Positions 9,809 to 21,425 of a stretch of 64,000 nt of DNA are shown here, in pieces (position 1 is the first letter of the stretch; each line of letters opens with the position of its first letter). The translations under genes and the position numbers were made by a program. Origin of the DNA: Wyeomyia smithii (lineage: Eukaryota > Arthropoda > Insecta > Diptera > Culicidae); NCBI RefSeq assembly GCF_029784165.1, contig NC_073695.1, positions 242,332,089-242,396,088 of the forward strand. Reading direction: 5' to 3'. The notes beneath the pieces are model-generated. The model had not been told where the DNA came from and did no database searches. It was given only the letters and a program-made list of their open reading frames with translations.

Positions 9809-11102
9809 CTTACTTGGACAGTGTCCTGTAAACAGTCCGGTAATTGTCCTTAGTCCCTTTTTATTTAAACTAAGCAATTGCTGGCTTTTCTTGACGCTTG
9901 GTATTATAAAGCGTTTAGACTGGCGTAGCCCTACTGAGCATCTCCAGTTCTCTTGTATTGTCCTATGTTCCCAGGTTTTCAATTCTGCTTTCAAGGCGCT
10001 TGATGACACCCCACAGAACGGTTCTGGGCCAATGAAATCGGTACATGACCCCTGTCTAGCTAACGTATCGGCTTTTTCATTGCCTTCCACTCCGCAGTGA
10101 CCAGGAACCCAGTATAAACATACTTGGTTCCTTTCTGCCAGTTGTTTCAGTGAAAGGATGCACTCCCATACTAGCTTAGAGGTACATGTGAAGGCTTTTA
10201 GTGCCTTAAGTGCTGCTTGGCTATCAGAAAAAATGCATATGTTAGCATGCCTGTATTTCCTAGCCAAACAGACTTGTGCACATTCATAAATTGTAAATAT
10301 TTCGGCCTGGAACACTGTAGGCCAACGGCCCATTGGTATCGAGATACTTATCCCAGGACCATTTATACCTGCTCCGGTTGAATCATTCATTTTTGAGCCA
10401 TCTGTGTAAAAGACGACAGAGCCTTGTCGGATGTTTGGGCCACCTTGTTCCCAAACTTTCCGTTCGGTCTCTATGATTTTGAAAGGTATTTCGAAGTTTG
10501 CTTCTGTATTCATCCAATCTTCGATACCTGGTATATGTTTGCTCAGCTGAAAATGTTTGAGGATTGCCAGCTGGCCTGTCTGATCTCCATCAGGTACTTT
10601 TTTAAGGCGTGTTAGTCTCAATGCACTTTTTTCCGCCTCTAGTTGTACTACCTGGTGGAGTGGTAATAGATGCAGAATTGCATCTAAGGCTTTCGACGGA
10701 GCACTTTTCATTACTCCTGTAATTGCATTACAAATTAGCCTTTGCAACTTGCCAAGCTTGTTCTGCGTTGACCTTTCTTTTGTTTTAGGCCACCACAGTA
10801 TCGAGGCATACGTTATTCTTGGTCTTATTATTGCCTGGTACAACCAATAGATCATACTTGGCCTTAGACCCCATGTTCTGCCAATAGCTTTGCTACATGC
10901 CCAGAGGGCACTCGTAGCTTTACCGATGACATATTCAATATGTGCATTCCAGCTGAGTTTCTGATCTAAAACTACTCCAAGATGTTTAGTCTCAGTGGAA
11001 AGCTGCAGTGTAGTCTCGCCCAGCTTCAGGCTCTCCAAGTTGTACCTTCTTTTCCGGGTGAAGGGAATAATGGTTGTTTTAGAGGGGTTAATGGTCAGCC
11101 CC
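9809..11102 (-). CDS. LINE ORF2 C-terminal half: RT thumb and RNase H (5' part of a Gypsy-split frame)
   Basis: The minus frame is open from the truncation point at 11102 through 9809. The first part has the RT C-terminal signature (TKHLGVVLDQKLSW, then a helix-rich connection). The RNase H domain follows with its acidic residues in order: YTDGSK, an AEIFTIYE segment, FSDSQAAL, and VPGHCGVEGNEKAD. RNase H would remove RNA from the cDNA hybrid. The frame runs on into the 3' LTR of the Gypsy element, but the native continuation is at 4454 on minus, across the 5-bp duplication (CTTAC). I see no internal stop in this segment. It lacks endonuclease and RT palm, so it cannot act alone. Confidence 0.85.
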
Positions 11103-11116
11103 TTCTACGCACAGTT

Positions 11117-11857
11117 GGAGAAACTCTACGATAGCTGCTCGCGTAGAGATATCAAGATCGTCGTTGGGGACATGAACGGAAGGATAGCCTTATATAAGCC
11201 GGTTATCGGCCCGCACAGCCAAAGTCACTTCTTTCCTCGACCAACGTAGTCCTCTATGGAAGTCCTTTTGATATTTTCGAGCAGAAGGTGACTATCTACG
11301 GAGGAGCACAAGCGGACGACGGATAATGGCTACAGCGCATGAACCATGAGTTACAATCGCTGTTCGGAGAGAACCCCATTGCACACCTGGCGAAAGACAA
11401 TAGGTTGCGGTGGGCCGGTCACATCTTAAGAATGCCGGACGACAACCATGTGAAATCACTTCTTTTCAGCAACCCTACCGGCACAAAAAATTAAGGGGCG
11501 TAGCGTGCATGATGGCTCGACCAGATCGAAAGAGACTTGCGAGTGAAGAGACGTCTGGGGAACTGGTGAAGCACAGCCCAAAACCGAGTAAACTGGCGAC
11601 TTCTTGATACAGCACGAGTTACTACAGCTCTCGTCTGACTGGTAAAGTGAGTAAGAGAGCAAGGGTTGAGAATCGATCCTGGGTGCAGAACTAGTTCTTA
11701 GCCAATGAATGACGACATCTCAATTTGTGTTGATTTTGATGCTCTGATAAGTAGTATGAAATGTAAATATATTGAATACAATCATTCTCTGGGAAATTCT
11801 AGGGGGGGCTAAACACGTTCTAGGGGGGGCTTCAGCCCCCCCGTAGTTGCGCCCATG
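11117..11857 (+). other. Right part of the TIR element: LINE-derived interior and terminal hairpin
   Basis: It continues the element's interior after the LINE insertion: GGDMNG-like endonuclease remnant, then stops, then the C-terminal region of an endonuclease LINE (LRWAGHILRMPDD, LLFSNPTG). All frames are broken. The last 60 bp carry the CTAGGGGGGGCT blocks, a hairpin and the inverted terminus. Confidence 0.7.
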
Positions 11858-11865
11858 CTGTTCTA

Positions 11866-12530
11866 TATGCTATCTTATTTTGTTAGCAAGCTGATACGTT
11901 GGTAACAAAGCCGTAGAGCATCACCGGGAGAATCAGTTTTCTGTACAGCGCAAGTTTCCTGCAGAGATTAGAGGTGGTCAGGTATGGAAAATTTTTTAGC
12001 CGTACTCAACTCATTGATGATTTTTCAAACTCGTACCCGACCCAAACCCGATGCCTAGAGGTTTCTAAAATACAACAAATTCGTAGATCTGGCAAGCCTG
12101 GTTCACGGTAATGCAATAAAATTTTCTAAAAATCCATCCAAACAATCTTCACCATTCGTTTGGTAAAGCGAAAATGAAAATCAAACTAACGCAGTTTTAA
12201 CTGGGACTGATGAATGATTCGTCCTCCTTTTTCAACAATCTAATTAATAAAATTCAATTTCTATTTGTGTGCGATCGAACACCTCGGAAACGGCTTGACG
12301 GATTTGCATGATTCTTTTTTTGTTTTGTTCGTTGTTGGCTGCGTCGGGTTTACACGCAAAAAAGGTTGCGATAATGTACTGGAAAAGTTGAAAATGATGG
12401 AAAATTTGATTTCTCATACGTTCCTATGGAGAGCTTTTTCATGCAATTCCAAGGTTACCTTTGATCGTTTGTATAAATCGGATTCGCAACTTTGTACAAA
12501 CGTCACAATGCTTTGTAGCGAATGTCATTA
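11866..12530. other. No gene recognised
   Basis: AT-rich sequence after the TIR element. A short plus frame at 12265-12531 has no recognisable similarity or codon bias. I see no RNA gene or clear repeat boundary. Confidence 0.5.
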
Positions 12531-13340
12531 GGGCGTTCCAAAATTGCATCAAGTCTAAAATCTTGGAAGCTCACCCTTCAGATGATAGGAAATGGTGTTA
12601 AGAACGAACTTTTCTTCGGAGCCAGCTCTAGAAAATGATGTTTTCAACTGGACCCGACGACTTTTTGACGTGGGACACGTCTTTGTTTACTATACTGGGA
12701 TGCATTCTGTAAAATTGGAAATGAAACGGGCAAATGTTGCGTCAGATTTCAAACGTTAATAACAGCATAACCACATGATGGATAATAATAACCAATATGT
12801 TGTTGGATAGATAAAATGTATAACAATTTTGTAATATGCTAATTATCACTCTAATTTCATTGCTAAGCGGTAAAATTGATGAAAAATTTCAATTACAAAT
12901 TTAAGTCAATAGTGAACCAATTACATGCTAGCATTCCTAGCACAGACAACGTGAACGGACACCATCCGTTCCCTGTGATATTTCCTGTATCAATTTCGAA
13001 ATAAAAATTGACAGAGTCTTCCCGTCCCAATAGGTCAATTTATTTTTGCTTCCATGAGCTTAGACTAATATGATGTCTCGAAAGTAAAAGTTTTCCTAAA
13101 AGTTTGAAACAATACCCATCCTTGAACAATTTCTAAACCTGCGTGTTAGGTTCTGAAGAACCTAATAAAAACTGATGTCTTGAAAGAAAACATGCCGGTA
13201 AAAGCAACAGTACCAGTGCACAGTGGGGCGTCTCCATACAAAGGCTGGCCAAGCAAAAAAGTGTCGATAAATGCGACAAAAACTTGGTATTTACATAATT
13301 TTGGGGCGCTGCACACGAATTTGGCATCCATTTTTCGGTT

Positions 13341-13487
13341 GGGGCCGTCCATAAAGCACGAAAGCCAATTTTAATATTTTTTGGCCCTTTTTTCCTTTTT
13401 TATAGAATTATATGATCTTTGACCACAAGTAGTGCCACCGGGTGTCCTTCCCATTGAAAAAAAAAAACGTAATTTATGGACGACCCC
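13341..13487. mobile_element. MITE with GGGGCCGTCCATAAA termini
   Basis: A 147-bp unit begins GGGGCCGTCCATAAAGCACG and ends CGTAATTTATGGACGACCCC, a ~20-bp imperfect terminal inverted repeat. No transposase is present. The target duplication is not clear. Confidence 0.65.
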
Positions 13488-14944
13488 TCGAACTAAACAA
13501 ATTTTGCCCAAATATATATATATTTTTAAATAAACTAAAACAACATAAGTAATACAAACTAATTACAAATTGAAAAAATCATCAACAGCATCAACATCTT
13601 TCGCTGTGATCGCTTAAATCTCGTGTTGAATTGTTTCCAGAAAATTTGAAGTTCATCATACTTATCAGCAGGAAAAATGTCTTTCGCTGCAATTTTTATT
13701 TCTTCTAGTAATTTTCGATGTTTCATTGTTTCATATATATGTTATCTTCCTAATCCGGTTTCTATGGTTGAAAGAGGATATTTGAATACATGCATAACAC
13801 CATGAATTGACAACTTACTAGACATTGAATTAGGTAGTGCTGCTGAAGTTGAAGGCTCCATAATAAAGTTCAACGAACTTATGAATTTGAAAACTAAGAC
13901 ACTGGAATGACACAACGTTCTAAATGAATACGAAAAGATGCGGAGGGCGACGACTGTTCTTTTTTTTTTTCTCATAAAGCAAAATGTGTGCTTTATTTTT
14001 GTATGCAAACGAGTGCGAAGCAAAAGCAATCTTCAAACGGGCTATTGTTGACCGGAGTTTGATAGTATGAATTTGCTGCTAATTTTTGACACTTCAATCA
14101 GTTTAACGAATTTCATGATCATAAATTGAAAAGGGCTGAATGTTTTTAGTATTGTTTTAAATTTGCAGAAAGTGAAAAAGTTTGAGATAATTAAAATTTC
14201 AGATTTGTTTACTGTTTTCTTGTTTAACACTTATTTTATAACTTTTCATTGATAAATTTTGTGATTTTTGCCCAAATTTATATTTTATCCTTACGGATTG
14301 AGTACGATATCATAAATTTTCATTAATGGGGTATCATGGTTATGATTAAAATTAATCCAGGATGAAATTTCAACTTCAAAAATGAACAACTAAAAAAATC
14401 TGCTATCGCTTTTTTCACTAAAGTGACAATTTGCGCAGTTTTGCGCAGCAGCGGACAGTATGCATTTGAAAGCATACGTTTTTACCTAAATTTTGAATGT
14501 AGTCACAACCGTGTCAAACTGCGGCAACTAAACTTTTAAGCTACTTTTCTACAAAAATCACGTTTTTTTTTAATTTTTTCTAGTGTCAGGCCTACTATGA
14601 ACAAATTTTACAATTGCAAATGAAAAGGGTTTGTTTTGCACAATATTTACAACAACTTCTCCTTTGACGTCAATTCCAAGTTATCGTTGAAGCTACAGAG
14701 CGTTTCAAAGTAATGTACTTTTTTTCAAGAAAAAGACAAAAACCGTCAGTTCGCTAAGCTTTGGAAAGTCATAAAAAATTCAGATTTTATGATATTGCGT
14801 CCAAATTTTGGATTTAGACACTTGAATGTTATAGCAATAAAGGAAAAATATTATGAAACAGCTAACGAAAAAATTTTTTTTGGATGATGGCCAGCGATTC
14901 CCCACTGTGCAGTGGAGTAAAGAACCGCAGGTCTCTCGTCGTCT

Positions 14945-15045
14945 ATGATTGCAGTGGTACTCTTCTATTCGTACATTTCAGCGGTACACTTCTATTCGTA
15001 TTGCAGTGGTACACTTTTGTTCGTACATTTCTATTTGTATGCAAT
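14945..15045 (+). repeat. Short minisatellite, three ~31-bp units
   Basis: Units share GTGGTACACTTCTATTCGTA with small changes. They are followed by AT-rich sequence without a gene. Confidence 0.6.
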
Positions 15046-15429
15046 TGAGGAAAAACTGCAATGCTGCTGTTGATGGTGATTGAAAGTTTATCTCATAAAT
15101 ATGATTGCCATAAATTACTCAACAAGAATTGTAAATTTTTGCAACGGATATTTATTTAATTTTATCTTCGATATTCACTTAATAATCTTGACCGGATAGT
15201 ATCGAAAGAGTAAATTCCTAAATATATACATTTATAGAAGAGTAAGAGCCTGCGAATGCTTGTGATTTTTTTTTTTTGTTTATTTAGTGAGATTCGTACA
15301 GAATCTCTTTTACATTTCAAAATTGTTAGATGATATATTATTATTCTAAGCTTTACCATAATAAACGTATATGTCCTGTCTCCGTAATACAGCGAATGTA
15401 GTTGTAGGCAAATAAAAAAAATTGTCAAG

Positions 15430-15550
15430 CAAAAAAAAAATCTAATTGTGGATTGCTACGATTTTTTGCTGGAACTTGTTAATAATTTTGTTTAAAATAT
15501 TTTTTTCTGTTTGCTAATTGATGAACCTTTGCAAGGGCTTCCATATTATT
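15430..15550 (-). pseudogene. Jockey-clade LINE 3' fragment
   Basis: The minus strand reads NKIINKFQQK and then a decayed IVAI stop, the C-terminal end of the ORF2 found nearly intact at 53244-54554 (NKIINNFRQKSLQSSIATI). It is a short, old, 5'-truncated fragment. Confidence 0.6.
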
Positions 15551-16044
15551 TTGAAAGTAAGATCCATACTATAGATTTGATTTAATTACAGTTAAATAAG
15601 ACAAAACCGTTCATTATGATAACGTAAGTATTATTGGATTTGGTTTTTGAGGATATAGAGTTAATTCTGACTTTGACGCATTACGAGAAATTCTTTGTGC
15701 TTCTTCAACAAGCACGATATGCTTGTGCCTTGTCAAATACATATTTTTTGTACCAAAAAAATACTACAGGCATAATATCGCCAAATATAAATGATATTCT
15801 TTTGAGTGTTGTTGAATATATTCCAAAAATTGATTTCCAGGGAGGCTGAAAATAAGAATACGTACAGTCGCTGAGCAAACACATTGATTCTGTCTACAGA
15901 CTCTGTATATTTTGTAACAAAAAATCCCCTAATTACAGTGTTCAGTCCCACGTCATAATTTCATACAACCCTAGGGCTGTATACCTTGTAGTATTTGAAA
16001 AAAAAATCGGGTTTTCTCATGCTTATTCTAAAAACCTAAATTAT

Positions 16045-18850
16045 TCCACCTAGCGGTCAGACCCAGCCTTTCTCATTCAAACTTCTATTTGTAAAAATAG
16101 ATTTACATGAACGCTTCAATCCAATGAATGTATATTCACTCTTAAAAAATATTAATGTTGTAATCTATACATAGAAAAACCGTCTGTCTGTCTGATCCAT
16201 ATAAGCTCAAAAATTACCAAACCGATCGGCGTGAAAATTTGTATGTAGGGGTTTTTGGTGCCGATAAAGGTTCCCATGATTGTTTGAGACCCCTCCCTTT
16301 TCTGGAAGGGAGGGGTCCCATACAAATGAAACATAAATTTCTGCACAACTCAAGAACAAACCAAGCAAATGAAACCGAATTTGGCATGTAGATGTTTTAA
16401 GGGGTAAAAAATATGTCCATAATGTTTTGACACCCCCCCTTCTTTTGGAAGGGAGGGATGCCATACAAATGAAACACAAATTTCTGCACATCTCGAGAAA
16501 TTTGGCAGGTGAATGTTTTAGTGGTAAAAAATATGTTCCATAATCGACCTTAGGCAACATTTTGGATTGTAAGATAGCAACTTCCGGTTTCTGGAAATCA
16601 GCCTAAAATCTCCGGAACCAGAAAGATGTACAGAAGCTGAAAATTGATCACAGACACAATCTTGAATTTTAGGATGGTAACTTCCAGTGTCTGGCAAACA
16701 GCCGGAAATGACCAAATACCATTCAATATGAATGTTTTCGGAACCAGAATTACGCCCAGATGACAGAAATTGATTTCACAGGCAATTTTAAAGTTCAAAA
16801 TGACGACTTTTGGTTTCTGAAAAACAGCCCAAAGTGACCAAATACCACCCAATATGAATATTTCCGGAGCCAGCATGTTGCAAGAACACCACTATGAATT
16901 GTAGGGTGGCAACTTCTGGTTTCTGGAAAACAGCCAAAAATCGACCACACATCCCATTTTGGATTCTAGGTTGGTGACTTCCGATTCCTGGGAAACAGCC
17001 GAAAATGATCGAATAACACCCAATATGGGTGTTTCTTCAACCAGAATGACGCTCAGAGGCTAGAAATTATCTCAAATATCATTTTGAAATCCAAGATGGC
17101 GACTTCCAGTTTGTGAAAAACAGCCTAAAATAACCAAATACAATCCAAAATGAGTATATCTGGAACTAGAATGATGCAATGTGCTAACAATTGTCCTCAG
17201 GCACCATTTTGAATTGCTAAATAGCAACTTTTAGGAAACAGTCGAAAATGACCGAATAATACTCAATATGAATATTTCTGTAATCGAGATGATGCTCTAA
17301 GCATTTGACCCTGGACACCATTTTGAATTTAAAGATGACCACTTTTAGTTCCTGGAAAACAACCAATATAACTAAATACCTCCCAATATGTGTATTTCCG
17401 GTGTCAGATTGATGCCAGAAAATCTGCTAAAAATGACCGAATACCACCCAATATGAATATATTCAGACTTAAGACGATGTACAGAAGCCAAAAGTCGAGG
17501 ATATTGTCATTTCGATAAACCCAATCATCTCAAACGATTTGTTATTTGACTTTGATCTTATCCTATGGCCGATTCGTCGTGCATTTGCAGACTTTTAACA
17601 CATCGGAAGGAATCAATTAAATTGGAACGTTCAAATAGTACGATACCACATTTAAATTATGTTGAGGCCACATATATTGATCAAAGCAGGTATAGTTTTA
17701 AATAGTCTTGGAATTTCTTCGCTTTCCATAACTTTTGAGCCACATATCAAATTGTTATGAAGTTTGTTATTTGTAAGTTCGAGAGATGACTCGTTCGTAT
17801 GACACTAGTTATGTTCAAATAAGTCGTGTAATCTTTGAAAGAATAGACTTCCGTTGTTTTATTAACAATTTAATACATTACGGTTGCTTAAGTTCGATTA
17901 TAATTAAGTGAAATGGGAACGTATAGGGCAGCCAAACTTTTAAACCACGTGTTCAATCATAACTCATCAGTTACCCCTTGACTAGCTCGTTCATTTTATA
18001 TCGATATTGTTGAAATCGGTTGTGTAGTTTCTGAGATAATGAAGTTTCGTGTTTTTCACATTTCGATACATTACAGACGAAGTTACAGTCCGCTTACAGT
18101 AAAATTCAATAGGGTGTTATGAGGCAGCTATACATTTCATTTAACACTAATTTTATGGAAATCGGGTCAGCCATCTTTGAGAAAAGTGAAGGAGTCCAAG
18201 TAGTCTTCGGAATATGTTCCTTTTCATAGCCTGATATCACATTTTTAAGCATAACAGGCAAAGTAATAGTCCGATTGCAAAACAAATCAATAGGGTCTTA
18301 TGGGGCAACTAGACCTTCCATTTGACATTAATTTTATGAAAATCGGTCTTGTCATCTCTGAGAAACATGAGTGAGATTAAACAGTCTTCAGAACACGTTT
18401 CTTTTAATAATTTTTGAACCACAAGTTCAATCTTCATAAAATTCAAAAGTTAAGGGTTTTCAAGGTAGCCCGTTCATTTGAAACCAATTTTGTTCAAATC
18501 GGTTGTGTAGTTTTTGAGATAATGATGTTTCGTGATTTTCACATTTTGATACATAACCTTTAAACTAAAAATCCGATTACAATGAAATTTAATAGGGTCT
18601 TATGGGACAACAAGACCTTTCATTTGCAAATAATTTCATGAAAATCAGTCCAGCCATCTCTGAGAAAAGTGAGTGAGAATAAAAATCTGCACATACACAC
18701 ACACACACACATACACACACAAACATACAGAAAATACTCAGCTCGTCGAGCTGAGTCGAGTGATATATGCCATTCGGCCCTTTGGAGCACTTTTATACTT
18801 TCGGTTTTGCAAGCGATTGCTATACCTTTCTAGAAGATAGGCAAAAACAG
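16045..18850 (+). repeat. Composite element made of several tandem-repeat blocks, with a (CA)n tract
   Basis: It opens with a CACCTAGCGGTCAGACCCAG segment. Block 1 (about 16190-16540) is two ~160-bp units with a CCCTCCCTTTTCTGGAAGGG hairpin; block 2 (about 16545-17500) is roughly six to seven ~150-bp units centred on GCGACTTCCGGTTTCTGG and ACCAAATACCACCCAATATG. Block 3 (about 18055-18690) is three ~150-240-bp units containing AATAGGGTCTTATGGG. It ends with an (AC)n microsatellite at about 18690-18730 and a segment with CTCGTCGAGCTGAGTCGAG. I infer one non-coding composite repeat. The block 1 motif recurs at 38090-38310. Confidence 0.6.
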
Positions 18851-19870
18851 TTTTAGTTTCCTAAATTTCCAAGACATCTAATCCTTTTATATTTTCTAAA
18901 GGTTCCTAAGGGTCAAAGCTATAAGGAAAAAATTTGCTTCGAATTGTTTATTGTCAATTCATTTACCTAAAAAATCATCTATCCTCTGGGAAGAAGATTT
19001 TTCAAGTATATTTTGAGATTCAATCGATGAAAATAGGTATCAAGCAGAATGCTACCATTAGCTGAATACCGTGAAAAGATAGGAAATGCTGAAGACTGCA
19101 TGGCTCTTAAATAGCATTATCTTATGTTATACGTGATTAACGGTGAAATAAAAAGTTTCATTCTATGTTTTTCTACACTAAAATGTTTATTTGCCTTATC
19201 AGATAGTATGATAATTTCAGCTAAGCGTAAAAATCTACAGACTTATGTACAGTTGTAACGTTGCTCAGAGAAAAGGATTATTTTTTTTTAATTGTATCAT
19301 TTACGATAAAGTTCTGAATTTCATTTACGATAGAGTTCTAAAGTTTTGATTTCTCGTAAAAATCTCCCATGCCAAATTTGAGCTCAATCGGACTTTGGGA
19401 AGTAGAGCCTCAAAGCGGTCAAAGTTACAGTTTTTTGAGCGATGAAAGAAATGTTCGAGCTGAGAGTGTCTCTTGTGTGTTCTGGTATAGCACGAGTCTC
19501 CCAACGCAAAAGTTTTCATGTCCCTGAAATTTAATTTTTGTTTTTAAAACAAATTTTTATGAAACAGCATCAGTTCTAGACATTTCATGCATTTCTAAGA
19601 GATTTGCTTTGAAAAAATCGATTTCTGAAACTTCAACTACTCTTGTGCATTTTTAGGTTGGTAAAAAATGTAAGACTTTCACGACTGTAAGTGAAACCCT
19701 CTCAGAAGTTCGATTAAGCTCAAATTTTGGATGGAAACTTTTTTCGAGAAGACAAAATTGTTGGGCCCTAACGTTAGCATTGAAAAAAGTGCTCAAAAAA
19801 GGCGATTTTTCATGAGTTTTCTTTTACAAGCACTGACGAAACCACCCATGCAGCATCAATCATAGTAACC
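18850..19870. repeat. Interspersed repeat sequence, no gene
   Basis: About 19320-19780 contains phrases such as CTCAATCGGACTTTGGGA and AAGCGGTCAAAGTTACAG. They recur in diverged form near 43640-43740 and 44560-44780, so this is an old dispersed repeat. No coding signal was found. Confidence 0.4.
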
Positions 19871-19871
19871 C

Positions 19872-20780
19872 ATGAGTCAGCCGAAAAAAATTGACTCAAA
19901 CTCTAACCATAATGGCGAAAACAACGAAGCTACTCCGTTCAGAAGTGTGCGCGATCAAAAAACGTTACCCCGTCGCGTCGAAAATAGACATCGTACGGAA
20001 AAGGGATGCCGGTTACGCTTGTTCCGGTATCTACAACATCTTGGCACTGCTGGACTACAATCAGAGCATCGAAAGGAAGACCGGTTCCGGACGGCCGACG
20101 AACCTGAGCGACAAGAAGCTCCAAAGAATGCTGAAGAGGAAAACCTAGGGGGTGGCTACATCACTGCGTACGCTTGATCGGGAGGTCGGTTCAACCGGCC
20201 AAACAGTGGAAAAGTACCTGGCGAACATAGACATCAGAAAGCGGAAGTCTCGTCCATAGTTCTCGGAGTTGCTCGATGGTCGAGTAGATTTTTCCGGCGA
20301 ATCGCGACGCGATGATGATGGTCCACGCCGAGACCTATCTCACCCTGGATGGCAACGAGTGACAGGGCACTCCATATTTTACTTTACCCACGAAGGAAGT
20401 AACCTCTGAGGTGAAATTCATTTCACACACCAAGTTCCCAAAGAAGGTGCTGCTGTGGCTGACAATCAGCGAGAAGCTCCGTACTGGCCGTGAACGGGGA
20501 AATTTATAGTACGAAGTGCCTGCCGGAAGCTGCGTCGTTTATCAAGAAATACCATAAGGGCGAAGACGCGGTGCTCTGGCTTGATCTGGTGTCGGCCCAC
20601 TACTCGAAGCAATCGTTGGAGGAGATGGAGCAGCTGAAAATCGATGCGGTACCCAAGCCAACCCACCCAACGTTCCCCAGCTGCATCCCATCCAGAGTTT
20701 CTGGACAAACCAGAAGCGTGAGACCTACCTGAACAATCTTGACGCGAAAATTGAGGAGGAATTGATAAATAGAATTTAAA
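19872..20780 (+). pseudogene. IS630-Tc1-mariner transposase relic
   Basis: The N-terminal helix-turn-helix part reads from about 19891 (MAKTTKLLRSEVCAIKKRYP in one frame; a GSGRPT linker follows, typical of these transposases). The catalytic part follows in shifting frames: KFPKKVLLWLTIS, then MNGEIYSTKCLPE, then LWLDLVSAHYSKQS, where D is the second catalytic Asp. Downstream the frame breaks again before the third acidic residue. At least four frameshifts or stops make it inactive. The family (DD37E, DD41D or another) cannot be fixed. A SINE inserted just beyond its 3' end. Confidence 0.7.
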
Positions 20781-20803
20781 AAACACGCCTACATGCATGT
20801 GTG

Positions 20804-21158
20804 AGAGCGGGGGCCTAGTGTGGTTGGTAACGTCTCCGCCAACCACGCTCGACGCCTGGGTTCGAATCCCACCGCCGACATAGGTGTCGATGGTTGTGAG
20901 GTGGCGTGATCCACTAACAACCAACCCAACTGGTCTAGATTCAATCCTAGCCGACACCGGGAGATTTTCTGAGGCGAAAAATATCTGGGATCACGCCTTC
21001 CATCGCATGAGGAAGTAAAGCCGTTGGCGCCGGTCCGTTAATAAACGGGTCGTGAGTTAGGGACCTGGGTGTGGAGTCGCCTCCCTGGGCGTCGGTAATT
21101 GGCCACAACAGTGGCGGAAATAGACCGACGGAAAATAAGCGAGAATAAAAAAAAAAAA
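20804..21158 (+). mobile_element. Full-length tRNA-derived SINE
   Basis: It has box A TAGTGTGGTTGG and box B GGTTCGAATCC, then a non-tRNA body, then an A-rich tail (about 21145-21158). The flanks TACATGCATGTGTG (20790-20803) and TACACGCATGTGTG (21159-21172) form a 14-bp target duplication with one mismatch. The 355-bp unit depends on LINE machinery for movement. It resembles Feilai-type SINEs of Aedes (inference). Confidence 0.85.
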
Positions 21159-21239
21159 TACACGCATGTGTGGAATTACTGTTGCAAATGAGCTTATATA
21201 ATTGCCTTCCTTTGGGTTTCATGTAAAATTAAATAGCTA

Positions 21240-21425
21240 GACACGGTTTTAGGATTTAACATAAGAAAACCCGATTTTTTTTTAAAAGACGTCGAGGCCA
21301 GTTGAAAACATCATTTCCTAGAGCTGATTTCGAAGGAAAATTTGTTTGTAACACCATTTCCTATCATCTAAAGGGTGAGCCCCCAGGATTCCAGACTTGA
21401 TGCAATTTTGGGACGCCCTAATGTT
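21240..21425 (-). repeat. Uninterrupted copy of repeat family A
   Basis: It is the reverse complement of 12530-12662 joined directly to 15994-16030. The join shows the pre-insertion state of the family A copy at 12.5-16.0 kb. Confidence 0.6.

Larger units (their letters stand above)
4104..11102 (-). mobile_element. 5'-truncated RNase-H-type LINE inserted in the TIR element, itself split by a Gypsy element
   Basis: A 14-bp target-site duplication, TTCTACGCACAGTT, flanks it (4090-4103 and 11103-11116). Its A-tail appears as poly-T at 4104-4111 on plus, so the element lies on minus. It begins within the reverse-transcriptase thumb region and carries the RNase H domain and the C-terminal CCHC finger. 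Gypsy insertion at 4460-9808 splits it. Joined across that insertion, the reading frame is continuous. RNase H after RT places it in the I/LOA/R1 group of LINEs; the exact clade is not resolved. Confidence 0.85.
3149..11857. mobile_element. TIR DNA element with 8-bp TSD (copy 1), carrying LINE-derived sequence and later insertions
   Basis: The left end reads CATAGGCGCAACTAAGG and the right end is its inverse (TAGTTGCGCCCATG). It is flanked by an exact 8-bp duplication CTGTTCTA (3141-3148 and 11858-11865). Just inside both ends lies a CTAGGGGGGGCT block in direct orientation, and the right end has a G7/C7 hairpin (about 11822-11842). Without the nested insertions it is about 1.7 kb. The interior holds decayed endonuclease-LINE sequence (ALQE, DRLCLLSIKSRF, YDSCSRRDIKI, GDMN; then a C-terminal part with LRWAGHILRMPDD). 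An 8-bp TSD fits the hAT or P superfamilies, though the ends fit neither consensus well. No transposase is present, so it is non-autonomous. A second copy lies at 60487-62510. Confidence 0.8.
12530..16040 (+). repeat. Repeat family A copy interrupted by a family B element (about 12666-15993)
   Basis: 12530-12662 matches the reverse complement of about 21290-21420, and 15994-16030 matches the adjacent 21250-21290. Here family A is therefore split, and the copy at 21.2-21.4 kb shows the empty site. The intervening unit begins TGACGTGGGACACGTC and ends CTAGGGCTGTATACC...TTGTAGTA, as does the 634-bp family B copy at 42395-43028. TTT flanks both ends. The 3.3-kb length here is due to further insertions inside it. 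Confidence 0.6.

Noticed and set aside
11780..11857. Helitron 3' end (hairpin near terminus)
   Set aside because: No CTRR end and no AT insertion site; instead inverted termini and exact 8-bp TSDs in both copies.
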